This document shows, one piece after another, positions 1 through 8,900 of a DNA stretch of 43,251 bases (its first letter is position 1; each line of letters begins with the position of its first letter). The notes below the pieces were generated by a model. That model saw only the letters and a list, made by a program, of their open reading frames with translations. It was not told where the DNA came from and searched no databases. The DNA is from a virus. The stretch spans positions 1-43,251 of the IMG/VR virus record IMGVR_UViG_3300044977_000143; one strand, 5' to 3'. The position numbers were made by a program, and so were the translations under genes.

Positions 1-1180
1 GCACGGTCGAGGGACCGGTGCCGCCACTCGATGTCGCGCTCAGGACGAGGGGGTTCAGGTCGCAGTTCGAGATCGTGTTGTTCTGGATGCGGACGTTCGT
101 ATTGTTCTGCACGTCGGTGATGCAGGGGCCGGTGAAGCCGGAGGTATAGCCGCCGTTGTAAGTGATGCCGAGGATGGCGACGTTTGAAGCGTTGATCTGC
201 CACGCCCCGATATTCTGCGGGAAGGTCCCTCCGGAAGCGTTGTAGGCTTTGTTGATGGTGACGGTGCCGGGCTGGGCAAAAACCGTGCAGGAATTGTTGT
301 TGGCAATCTGGGCTGCCTGTTTGTAGGTCCCGGGCGGGAAGTAGACCGGATAGGTCGCGCCGGAGCATTCGTTGAATGCGTTCTGGATCGCCGTCGAGGA
401 ATCCGCAACCCCTGTGGGGTCGGCGCCATAGAGCGGACAGGTCACGTCGATGTAAGGACTGGGGCCGCAAATCTGAAACTCGGTGATTCCGTTTGAGGCA
501 CTGAAGGCGGTGCCCGGGATGGCTGCGAACGCCCCGCTGACGTTGCCCTGCATCGAAAGGGAAGGGGAGCCAGGGGAACCGCTTGCGGTGTGGCAATTTC
601 CGTCGAAGCCCAGATACTGCGTACCCGTGCAAGTGGACCAGAGGGCGGTGATGTCGGTGTAGGCGGCGATGCTTGGAACGCCAGTGATGGTTGTGTTCTT
701 CAGAAGCCCTGTGGCGAGGCCGGAGAGAGCCGTTCCGTTGATGCCTTTGACCGTCGGGGAGGGAAGTGTGCCATTGAGATCTCCGCCCGCGGTGCTGCTG
801 ATAAAAGCGGCCGTGCCGAAGGCGGTCCCGTTGCTCTTGGTGCAGGTGATGATACCGGTTGAGACAACGATCGAGCAGTCGCCGGTCATCGTGAAAGCGC
901 CGAAGGATGTGCCGGCATTGTTGTACTGAATCTGGTTGGCGCTGCCGCCCGGATTTCCGGCGCCGCCGGTGCAGGCGATGTTGAAACCACCGGAGGTGTA
1001 GGTCGCGGTGCAGCCCGTCGTGAAGTTGAGTTTGAAGTAGTTGACACCCGTGCCCGCGGTGACACCGTTGTTCTGGACCTGCAGAATGGCGGGCTGTTTC
1101 GCCTGGGCGGCCGCAAAGCGAGGGAGCATCAAGATCGACAACAGGAGAAAACAGAACGCGAATTTGCGCCCATGATTCAT
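1..1180 (-). CDS. Tail fibre/tailspike with pectate-lyase-like fold, partial (3' end beyond window)
   Basis: I translated this frame by hand. It is open from an ATG at 1180 to the left edge (393 codons, no stop), so the C-terminus is missing. GGAG lies about 8 bases before the ATG. Residues 1-26 form a Sec-type signal peptide: basic MNHGRK, a leucine-rich core, then an AAAQA cleavage-like site. Near residue 134 is the DLNGTLPSPTV motif seen in many phage tail-fibre shafts, followed by GLATGLLKNTT. From about residue 250, YGADPTGVADSSTAIQNAF and YFPPGTY match the start of the pectate_lyase_3 right-handed beta-helix family, followed by short Asn-rich rungs. The likely role is receptor binding or polysaccharide depolymerisation at the tail. 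The signal peptide is odd for a virion protein. It is the third of three consecutive fibre-like genes. Family call is good; enzymatic activity is unproven. Confidence 0.85.
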   Translation of the reverse strand, partial: MNHGRKFAFCFLLLSILMLPRFAAAQAKQPAILQVQNNGVTAGTGVNYFKLNFTTGCTATYTSGGFNIACTGGAGNPGGSANQIQYNNAGTSFGAFTMTGDCSIVVSTGIITCTKSNGTAFGTAAFISSTAGGDLNGTLPSPTVKGINGTALSGLATGLLKNTTITGVPSIAAYTDITALWSTCTGTQYLGFDGNCHTASGSPGSPSLSMQGNVSGAFAAIPGTAFSASNGITEFQICGPSPYIDVTCPLYGADPTGVADSSTAIQNAFNECSGATYPVYFPPGTYKQAAQIANNNSCTVFAQPGTVTINKAYNASGGTFPQNIGAWQINASNVAILGITYNGGYTSGFTGPCITDVQNNTNVRIQNNTISNCDLNPLVLSATSSGGTGPSTV

Positions 1181-1222
1181 GCGGGAACTCCAGTGTTTAA
1201 GGGGTTTCTGTGGTGTGCGTCT

Positions 1223-1969
1223 TCAGGGGGTGCAGGGCGCGTGATTGGCCGGGGTGGTCCCGTTCAACGTGCCGTTCAAAACATTTCCACTGAGATCAGG
1301 CTCTTTCGAGGATCCGCTTGCGCCCCAAAGAGGGAAGTAGCCAACAGGTTTCGGCAGCCCCATGCGCCGCGCGGTCGGCCCCATCGGGCAAACCGTGGCC
1401 AGCGCTTGTTTGAAACCTGCGGAGAGATTCGATGGCCAGACTGCCACTTCGGCGATGATGCCGTGGGCCGGATATAAACCGTTGCCCTGCGCGCCGATGG
1501 TGAAGTTCGTGCCGCCGGCCGAAATATTTGCGCTGTCCCAGCTCGTCGTCTGACTGCAGAAAGTTCCGCCGTTCACGATCAGCCCGGTAGAGCTGCCGGA
1601 GACGGAATACATGATGATCTGATACCAGTGATTCAGCGTGACGGCCGTCGGGCAATTCCCATAAGAGGTTCCGGTGACCGAGCCGCAGCAACCAACCGCC
1701 CAGGTTAGTTCTCCGGCGCTGCCGGTGCCGTAGGCGATTCCCACCGCGAACTGGCTTCCCGATGTGCTGAACAGGTAGTGACACACGGCGCATTGGGTAG
1801 CCGTCGAAGTCGGATACCACCAGAAGGAAACAGTTTCGTTGCCGGTTGAAATATCAAGGGGCGTCGAGATTCCGTTCGCCGAGATGTAGTCGCTGGTCCC
1901 GTTGAACGAACGCCCCGCCCAGAGCGGCATAGCGAGGACTAAAGCAAGAATGAGAGTGAGGCGCTTCAT
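1223..1969 (-). CDS. LamG/concanavalin-A-like tail adhesin with signal peptide
   Basis: 248 residues. The start at 1969 overlaps the stop of the previous fibre gene (ATGA), so the two are probably translationally coupled. Residues 1-18 (MKRLTLILALVLAMPLWAG) form a clear Sec signal peptide. The mature part, from RSFNGTSDYI through VSFWWYPTST, HWYQIIMYSV and GIIAEVAVWPSNLS, has the usual order of a LamG/concanavalin-A jelly-roll domain. Such domains bind carbohydrate, so a receptor- or glycan-binding tail appendage is likely. Several cysteines (CAVC, GCCG) could form disulfides, which would fit an exported or extracellular protein. The gene lies between two other fibre-like genes. Confidence 0.8.
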   Translation of the reverse strand: MKRLTLILALVLAMPLWAGRSFNGTSDYISANGISTPLDISTGNETVSFWWYPTSTATQCAVCHYLFSTSGSQFAVGIAYGTGSAGELTWAVGCCGSVTGTSYGNCPTAVTLNHWYQIIMYSVSGSSTGLIVNGGTFCSQTTSWDSANISAGGTNFTIGAQGNGLYPAHGIIAEVAVWPSNLSAGFKQALATVCPMGPTARRMGLPKPVGYFPLWGASGSSKEPDLSGNVLNGTLNGTTPANHAPCTP

Positions 1970-3525
1970 AACACAAAATGCGGATACACGTTGATATTGG
2001 CCGTGGGCGCGGTTCCCGTGGGCGCGGTGCCGATCTGGATCACGAGGATCGAACCATTGGAAAGCGTGGATTGCACGTTGAAGGTCTTCGTCACCCGGTT
2101 GTTCGCGGTCGATGTGGTCGTGAAAGTCTGGTTCGCCGCCGAGGTCAGCGAGCCGATGTTCATCGTCCCGGAATTGATCACACCGTCCGCATAGGTGATT
2201 AACGCGGTGTGGCCGGCGGTCGAATCGGAGCTCCACACGTCGACGACGACAGTCGCTCCGGCCTGCGCTGTCGGGACGTAGACGGTGCAGTTGAAGTAAG
2301 TCGTTGTGCTGAAAACGAACTGCCACGAGGCGAGAAAATAATTGGTGAGCGAGGTGACCGTCGGGAAACTGTTTCCGGTTTCATCCGGGGTGCAGTTGTC
2401 GAGCGTCGGATTGCCGCCGCCGCCGGCGCTGGGCGTGCAGGTGCCTCCGAGGGTGCAGGTTGTCCCATCCACCGTCATGCTCGGGTTCACCAGCATGGCG
2501 TTGGTCACCCCGCCGTTCGCGATGTTCAGACTGGTGCTCCCACCGAGCGATACCGAGCCGCCGCCCGCGAGGCCTGCCCCAGCGGTCACCGTCAGGGAAG
2601 AATTCGCGAGAGCCGCATTCGGGATAGGATCGGCCGCAACCGTGAGATCCGGAACAGTGCTCGCATTGGTGACCGTCGGCACGAGCCACGAAGGCCAGGA
2701 TCCGCTTGGCGCGAGGAAGCCGGTGACTGTGCCCGAACCTACGCCGGCGCCCTGATTGCAGTTCCATGCGCCATTGACGTAGACCGCGAGCGCACCGGTG
2801 CTGCCGCCGGTGCAGGGGTTTGATCCCGGCATGGCATCGCTCACAATCACCATCGTGGCGAAGCCGGTGAGCAAGCTCAGTTCTGAGAAAGGCACCGGCC
2901 CGAGGCTCATGCCGTTCGTTAGGCTGAAGGACGTGCTCGCCCCGGTCCAGCCTGCGATTCCGTTGACCGGTTGGTTGATCGTCTGGCTGTTCGACGGGTT
3001 GCCGTAGATTTCAGTGAAGCCCGGCACCGGCGGCGGCTGGCTCATCGGATCCGCGGTGATGATGTTGAACGTCCCCAGGCTCGCCGCGTTCCCGCAGGTC
3101 GAGATAGAGGCGCTCGCCGAGCAGATCACGTAAGGGATGCCATCCCGCAGCGGGTGGGAGGCGTCCTTCATGGCGGTGACTTCGTAGTAAGTCGAGATCA
3201 CGTTGCCGCAGGTGATCTGGTCGTTGCCGATGATCTGGCCGACGATCGCGGATCCCGGAGTTGCCGGCCGAAGGTCGAAAGAATCCTGCACCACGGCATT
3301 GGACTGGCCCGGCATGACCGGGATGTTGTCGCCGCAGTTCACGAGCTGGAAGTGCAGATAGGCCGTGCGGTAGAGGTTCGCGACGCCGGTGGTCATCGTC
3401 CCGGTGGTCAGGTTGGTGTTGATCGAGACCTGCCCAGAGAGCGGCGCGGAGAGCGAAGCTGCCAGCAATAGACCGGCAACGAACAGGCAAAGATTTCGCA
3501 TCATCTTGCTCATCATCCAGGTCAT
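1966..3525 (-). CDS. Tail fibre protein with N-terminal signal sequence
   Basis: 519 residues. The ATG at 3525 overlaps the stop of the terminase nuclease gene (ATGA). The open frame extends further upstream but only as an arginine-rich shadow of the terminase gene. Residues 1-32 contain a hydrophobic segment (LCLFVAGLLLAASLSAPLSGQ) like a signal peptide; internal methionines at 4, 5, 8 and 9 are alternative starts. The central part has GLAGGGSVSLGGSTSLNIA and GGVTNAMLVNPS, typical of phage tail-fibre shaft repeats. The C-terminus is Thr/Ser/Asn-rich and beta-predicted. The likely role is host adsorption. It sits directly after the terminase genes and before two further fibre-like genes. Confidence 0.8.
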   Translation of the reverse strand: MTWMMSKMMRNLCLFVAGLLLAASLSAPLSGQVSINTNLTTGTMTTGVANLYRTAYLHFQLVNCGDNIPVMPGQSNAVVQDSFDLRPATPGSAIVGQIIGNDQITCGNVISTYYEVTAMKDASHPLRDGIPYVICSASASISTCGNAASLGTFNIITADPMSQPPPVPGFTEIYGNPSNSQTINQPVNGIAGWTGASTSFSLTNGMSLGPVPFSELSLLTGFATMVIVSDAMPGSNPCTGGSTGALAVYVNGAWNCNQGAGVGSGTVTGFLAPSGSWPSWLVPTVTNASTVPDLTVAADPIPNAALANSSLTVTAGAGLAGGGSVSLGGSTSLNIANGGVTNAMLVNPSMTVDGTTCTLGGTCTPSAGGGGNPTLDNCTPDETGNSFPTVTSLTNYFLASWQFVFSTTTYFNCTVYVPTAQAGATVVVDVWSSDSTAGHTALITYADGVINSGTMNIGSLTSAANQTFTTTSTANNRVTKTFNVQSTLSNGSILVIQIGTAPTGTAPTANINVYPHFVL

Positions 3526-4658
3526 CGGCGTCCCTTTCGCGCTTCCTCGGCCAGGCGCTGGCGGATGTTGCCGCCGTAGTAGGTGGGCTGCCCCGGTTCT
3601 TTTTCGCGTTCTTCGTCCTGGATCTTCGAGAGCCCCAGCATCGCGGTGGTCATGTCGTTCTCTTTGAACAGCTTGTCGACGCGCTCGGCGACGCGGCGCT
3701 GCAGGGGTTTCCGGGCCGGCTCGGGATAGGAAAGCAGCAGGTACTTCATGCAGTCGCGCGCGTGATCGTCTTTCTGGACGATGGCTTCGGAAGCGTTTCG
3801 GGTGAGCAGTTGCTGGGCGGTCAGTAACTCCCGGCGCGTGCGCATCAACTCCCACAGCAGGTTCGGGCAGTCCCATCCGTGCATTCCGTGGACCGGCCGC
3901 TCCGAGTAGTTCCGGCAAACGATCTTCACCGTGGGTTCGCGCTCGTCGAGATTCGCCCAGTGCGCGAGCAGGCGCGCCGCGAAGCTCACATCGGAGTGAT
4001 CTCCATGAAACGGTGAGAGAAAATCGATCCCGTTCTCGGCGTAAATCTCACTCAGTGATTTGGCTCGTTCGCCTCGGCGCACCGGCACATTGGCGTGAAT
4101 GTTGAGCGGGAAGATCGACGGATCGGCGTAGCAGTTCTCGAGCCTTCTGAGGTCGGGCATCTCGCGCAGACTGTCCGCGTGGTCCCAGATCTCGGCGCTC
4201 GGCTGGTAATACTCACCGCAGAAATAGTGCGTGCCCTCGAAGTCCGAGTAGCAGCGCTCCATCACGGTGGGGCTGGCGCGGCCATGATCGAAGCCGGCAT
4301 CCATCTTCCAGTCGGGTTCAGGCCGCCAGCGCGGATCTTCGATGACGATCTTTTTCCAGTGGGTCGTGAGTATCTCGGCGAAGACCAATTCTCCGCCGCC
4401 GGCTTCATCCATGATGTCCTGCTCACGGTCCCAGTCGGCTTGCGACGTGTACTTTTTCCGCTCCGCCTTTTTCCAGTCTGGATTCAAGTCCGGGTTTCGT
4501 TCGGGGTGGACGGAGTAGTGCAGCCGGACCACGGGGATTCCGCCTTCGGTGCGGCGGATGCGCTCTCCCGGACGCACTTCTACGTCGGCTTGTGCCGGCA
4601 GGTGCTTCGTCAGCTCCAGCGCCTTGCTGACATCACTCACTGGTTCGGCTCGAGCCAT
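3522..4658 (-). CDS. Terminase large subunit, nuclease part
   Basis: 378 residues, carrying the RNase H-like nuclease of a TerL that is split over two genes. The acidic residues expected for metal binding are visible: D120 and D124 in DAGFDHGR, D179 in YADPS, and D297/D298/D302 in DDHARDCMKYLL. The N-terminal GGIPVVRLHYS segment matches the usual linker between the two TerL domains. The ATG lies two bases after the TAG of the ATPase gene, in another frame. This domain would cut concatemeric DNA during headful packaging. The C-terminal tail is charged and may contact the portal. The family call is secure; whether the two polypeptides act as a complex is inferred. Confidence 0.85.
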   Translation of the reverse strand: MARAEPVSDVSKALELTKHLPAQADVEVRPGERIRRTEGGIPVVRLHYSVHPERNPDLNPDWKKAERKKYTSQADWDREQDIMDEAGGGELVFAEILTTHWKKIVIEDPRWRPEPDWKMDAGFDHGRASPTVMERCYSDFEGTHYFCGEYYQPSAEIWDHADSLREMPDLRRLENCYADPSIFPLNIHANVPVRRGERAKSLSEIYAENGIDFLSPFHGDHSDVSFAARLLAHWANLDEREPTVKIVCRNYSERPVHGMHGWDCPNLLWELMRTRRELLTAQQLLTRNASEAIVQKDDHARDCMKYLLLSYPEPARKPLQRRVAERVDKLFKENDMTTAMLGLSKIQDEEREKEPGQPTYYGGNIRQRLAEEARKGRR

Positions 4659-4660
4659 CG

Positions 4661-5434
4661 CTAGTATTCCGCGCTCCTCGTGATGCCCCGACGGGCGTCC
4701 GCATACCAGCCAGGCCCGGCGCTCGAGTTGAAGATGATCTTGCCGCGCACGGCGGAAATGGCCTCGTTGTAGCACTCGCCGGCGTCGGCCTGAAACGAGC
4801 TTTCGTCATTCAGGTAGCCCCACGGGTGATAGGAGCGGACCTGGTCGGCGCCGCCGGGGATGCCGACGATATAGCCGCCGGCGGCGAAGCTGAGAGAGTG
4901 TTCCGGCTGCAGATCGATCGGCTTGGTCAGAGGATATGCATCCTGCAACCATTGCGGCTGCCGTCGATAGAGGCACTTCGCGTACTCGACCAACTGGATA
5001 ACCTTGTCGTCTTTCTGGGTCTGAAACAGCACGCCGCGATGAGGCACGCGCATGGCGTGCAGAGTCAGATACGCGACGCAGGCCCAGGACACCATCAGGT
5101 CGCGAGACTTCTCGATCCACGTAATCTGCTCGGCGTCGAAAATCTGAAACAGGTCTTTGAAATATTCAAATGTCGGGAACTTCTCGTAAGGTGACGGCCG
5201 CTGTTCTTCAACCCAGTGTTCGTTATAGGTTTCGGTGTGCTCGGTCACCCAGGTGTAGGTATCGCGCGTGGCGGCTTCGGCCTTGGCGTCGCGCTCGGCC
5301 ACTTGCACGCTGAGATCCTCGGCGGGCTTGTAGCGCGAGATCTCCGCGAGCTTTTGGCGCACTTGCGCATGGGCCTTCCAGGGATCGAGCCGAACGCGCC
5401 AATCCACAAGCTGCGGGATGGAGCTAACCTTCAT
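4661..5434 (-). CDS. Terminase large subunit, ATPase part
   Basis: 257 residues, the packaging-motor ATPase half of TerL. The Walker A-like loop is EKSRDLMVSW (K109), the deviant form used by many phage terminases. FQTQKDD follows, and Walker B is the YLNDESS segment with D210 and E211. The protein ends soon after NSSAGPGWY, the coupling motif, where an intact TerL would continue into the nuclease. I chose the ATG at 5434, which overlaps the TerS stop by 11 bases; the ATG at 5461 is an alternative, and neither has a strong ribosome-binding site. The nuclease half follows after a two-base gap. Confidence 0.85.
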   Translation of the reverse strand: MKVSSIPQLVDWRVRLDPWKAHAQVRQKLAEISRYKPAEDLSVQVAERDAKAEAATRDTYTWVTEHTETYNEHWVEEQRPSPYEKFPTFEYFKDLFQIFDAEQITWIEKSRDLMVSWACVAYLTLHAMRVPHRGVLFQTQKDDKVIQLVEYAKCLYRRQPQWLQDAYPLTKPIDLQPEHSLSFAAGGYIVGIPGGADQVRSYHPWGYLNDESSFQADAGECYNEAISAVRGKIIFNSSAGPGWYADARRGITRSAEY

Positions 5435-5930
5435 TAACAGAATCAACAGGAGCCGTGGCATAGCGATCAGGCCAGCGGCCGGTGCGGTGAAATTCTTCGA
5501 GCTCCTCAATCGTCCAGCCGGCGAATGGATCGTGGTCGGAGTACTTGCTGGATAGCCCGAAGATGTCCACCAGTTCACGGAGCGCGCTGACTCTGGTGGA
5601 ATCGCTGTCGGCAGTTTGCGATAAATCATCGAGCCGGTTGATGATGTCGTTGCGTGTGACCGTGACTCCGCGGGACTGCTGTTCGCCGACTCCGGCAAGA
5701 AACGCATCCTGCTTCTGCCGGATAGCCTTCTGCACGTTCGGGCGGTGAAACACCCGGTTGCCGATCGCGCCGGCGCTTTTCGGCGGAGATCCGGCAGCGA
5801 TCGCGGCTTCTCGCTGGTTGCCTGCAAATGCGGTGACAAATCGCGTCTCGTATTTACTGAGTGGCTTGTCTTCCGGGGCGCGTTTTGCTTTGCGCGGCTT
5901 GGGCTTTGGTGCTTTGCCCTTTTTCTTCAT
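5424..5930 (-). CDS. Terminase small subunit
   Basis: 168 residues. The lysine-rich N-terminus is followed by LSKYETRFVTAFAGNQREAA, then AAIAAGSPPKSAGAIGNRVF and a VQKAIRQKQ helix. This is the HTH arrangement of the terminase_2-type small subunit, which binds packaging sites. The middle (VTRNDIINRLDDLSQ) is the helical oligomerisation region, and the acidic C-terminus is as expected for docking on TerL. AAGGA lies 9 bases before the ATG. It directly precedes and overlaps the TerL ATPase gene. Confidence 0.85.
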   Translation of the reverse strand: MKKKGKAPKPKPRKAKRAPEDKPLSKYETRFVTAFAGNQREAAIAAGSPPKSAGAIGNRVFHRPNVQKAIRQKQDAFLAGVGEQQSRGVTVTRNDIINRLDDLSQTADSDSTRVSALRELVDIFGLSSKYSDHDPFAGWTIEELEEFHRTGRWPDRYATAPVDSVNEG

Positions 5931-5986
5931 GGTCGAGGGTCCTTGCTTGTCTCGAGGTGAGGTGGTGCATGGAAGTCACTGAATTC

Positions 5987-8900
5987 TTATTGGGCAACGG
6001 CTTCGGTGGCCGCTGCGGGCCGAGATTGCCAGCCATAGACGCGGGCGCGCGCTTTCTTCTCGCGCAGAATCTTTTCGAGCATCTTGATCTCTTTGTCGTC
6101 CTTGTCGTCGCGCGCGGCCTCGAGCACCTTTTCCACTTCGCCGATGGTGAAGTTGTGGACCGTGTCTTCGAGCGGATCGAGGCGCGCCCGGTGCTCCAGG
6201 CTCAGAATTTGGCGGTGCGTGAGCTCGTGATTTGCTTCGGCGTCCTGCAGGGGTTTCCGATTCCCCTGGCGGAGCTGGTCGAGGATCTCGCGGCGCTCCA
6301 CCCGGTTGGCGTGATCTTCCGGAGATTCGGCTTCGGTTCCGACTTTCGACGCGGCGATGTCGCCGGCGACCTTCTCCGCGCGGCTCTTGCCGAACTGAAC
6401 CCCGGCCTGCTGCCAGAAAAAACGCTTTTTCTGTGCTGAGGTTTCCGCCTTTTTGTATTGCCCGGGGACGCCGAAGTCGCCCTGGAGGAAGTGTCCAATC
6501 TGGTCGACCTGGGTTTGCCAGTCGGCGTGCGGATCGTAAATCTGGTGGCCGGTGAAGAGATCGTGATTGAATCCCAGCTCCACCGCGCCCTTCGTGATGG
6601 GTGACGGGGTAATGACTTTCTGGATGGCGGAGCTCGCATCCTGCTTGCCCTGAGCCACCTGTACGGCGGCGTCGACCAGCCCCGCCGGTCCGGAGCGACG
6701 CAGCCGCGCATGCTCGTCTCCGGTCAACTCTTTCGCGAGCTTGTCGAGGAAGGGGTAGAGAACCATGGTGATTAACCCCAGCATCGCCAGGCGGTCCCAG
6801 CCTTTGCCGGATTCCTCTGCTTTCGTGCGGCCCGGTGTTGGCTCCTGCGCGCCCAGCGCGGCTTTCCCCGCTTCGGCGAAACTCTTCAGCAGTCCGTAGT
6901 GGTAAGCGCCAAACCATGACACCATCGGATGCCCCATGGCTTTTGCGAGCCAGCGTTGGTCCAGGATGCGCGAGGGCAAGCGATATTCCGGGATGATGCG
7001 GCCCGCTTCTTTCAGCGCGTCGGCGAGCGAGACTCCGGGGTGCTCCATCTGGTACTGATAGGCGGACTGCAGATACATCACGTCGGAAGAGAACCAGGCG
7101 GCAATGGATGAGGGTTTATGGAGTAAGTTCAGCAGATTGCCGTGCTCGATTCCGAGGGACTTTGCCAGCTCCATCGCCCACGATTCTTTTTTGTCGAGGC
7201 CTTCGGCGATGCGCTCGAAGAATAGTTTGTGAACATCCTGCAGGTCTTCGCGATGAGACTGCAGGGCGCCGCCGGCGTCGAGTGCGGCCTTGAAATCGTC
7301 ATTCTTCGTGAGCACGGCGTTAATGGCCTTGTTGCCGCTCTTGTAGATGACGTTCCATTTCCACGGCGCGAAACCGGTCAAGCCCTTCTCGAATCCCCAG
7401 GAGATTGCGACGTTGGTTGGGTGGACGATCGGGTTGATCAGATAGGCGGCGCGCAAAAATCTTTGCGCGGTTTCGAGCACTCCAAACTGGCCCTTGTCGA
7501 GGCGTTCGGCGTAGTCGTTCAGAACTTCCGCGGTGCGGGGCTCGAAGTAGTAGCCATGGAGCTGGGGCAGGGAAGTGGCTTTCCAGCCTTTTGGCGGGTT
7601 GCCCGGTCCCTTCCAGGCAATCTCTTTGAATTCTGGCGAGGCTTTGTAGGCATCGAGAAAGCGCATGGCGCGCACGGCGCGGCTGAGTTGAATGTTCGAA
7701 GAGAGCAGCGACGCAAAGGCGGAGTGGTAATACTCGAGGTCCGTGTTCGCCTCGATCTCCTTGGTCGTTGCCTGCGTCACTTTCCAGTCGTATCCGTCCG
7801 GCCCTTCGACGATCTTTCCCTTTTCGTAGAACACGGAATTCGGCTCGCCCTCGGGGAAGGTCTCGTTTTCAACCGGAGAGCGGCCCTTGGCGTTTTTCAC
7901 TTCGCCCAATTCAGTCGGTTCGCCGTTCACCCACATCGTTGCTTTGCCCTGTTTGATCGAGACTACGCGGCGCTCGCCGTCCGGGGACTCGATGGCCATC
8001 ATGGTGCGGGTTTTGGTCTGCGGCGCCGAGGTCGAAAGGGTGCCGCGCTTGCCCACGCCGCGCACGCCGCGCGCGATGCGATCGAGCATCCCGCCTTTCG
8101 ACTTCACCGATCGGGAAACGTAGTTCTCGACTGGCACGCCGCCGTCGGTCAGTTCTTGATACAGGTCCGCATTCTGTTCATCGAGCGGCAGCGCGACGTC
8201 GTCGAGCCAATCGTCCTGGCGCGCATCGAGAGGGACGTTCTCCGGATCCTCGAGGTGGTCATAGATGGCGGCGTCGGATGCCTGCGTTAATCCCTGTTTC
8301 TTCAACTTCTCGAACGTGTCCTTGGCGCGGAGCATGTCGGCATGGGTGGAAGCGTCGAGGGTATCGAGGCCGCGCTGCAGATCGCGCGCAAGCTTCGTGG
8401 CGCGCGCAACTTCGCGGACGTAGTTGCCGACGGTGCCGGCGGCTTCCGCGACGGCGCGGGTTAGTTCGCCGGGGCGCGCTTCGCCGGATTCGCCTTTGAT
8501 CAGATTGCGGAGAACCGAATCTCCTTCCTCCGGTTCTTCCTCGCCGCTGCCCTTGTCCGCGCTGGCGTCGATGTCAGAAGCAACCTCTTGCTCGAGCGCG
8601 GCCTGGAATTCGTCAATGCCGAGGCGCTGATTGACTTCGCGCAACTCTCGCCGCGCGGCCGTGAGTTCCTTGGTGTCGAAAGCCTTGTCTTCCTTCGCGA
8701 CCTCATCGAGGCGCGCGATGCGGTCTTTGCGGAACTTTATGGCGTCGTCGAGCTCCTCAATCAAACCGGAAAGATTCCGCAGTACGCTTTCGGCGGAGTG
8801 CACGACGGAGGCGAGCGTCGCGGATGGCGCCGTGTAGGTGCCATTCGTCAGTCCCTCGATCGCTTCTGCGCCCCGCGCCTCGCCGCCCCAGGAGCGGTAG

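Noticed and set aside
4640-4700. Programmed ribosomal frameshift joining the two terminase halves
   Set aside because: No slippery heptamer or obvious downstream structure was seen near the stop, and the nuclease half has its own ATG two bases later; a split gene is simpler.
5976-6917. Minus-strand 313-codon frame overlapping the giant gene's end
   Set aside because: Arginine-rich, motif-free, and a plain frame-shifted shadow; the giant frame here keeps protein-like sequence, unlike at the three accepted nested genes.
7229-8290. Long plus-strand open frame (353 codons) opposite the giant gene
   Set aside because: It is antisense to the methylase-helicase C-terminal region, reads as Arg/Val/Gly-rich sequence without motifs, and arises from the GC-rich codon pattern. 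The same applies to plus-strand frames at 10286-11254, 12545-13444 and 17204-18370.
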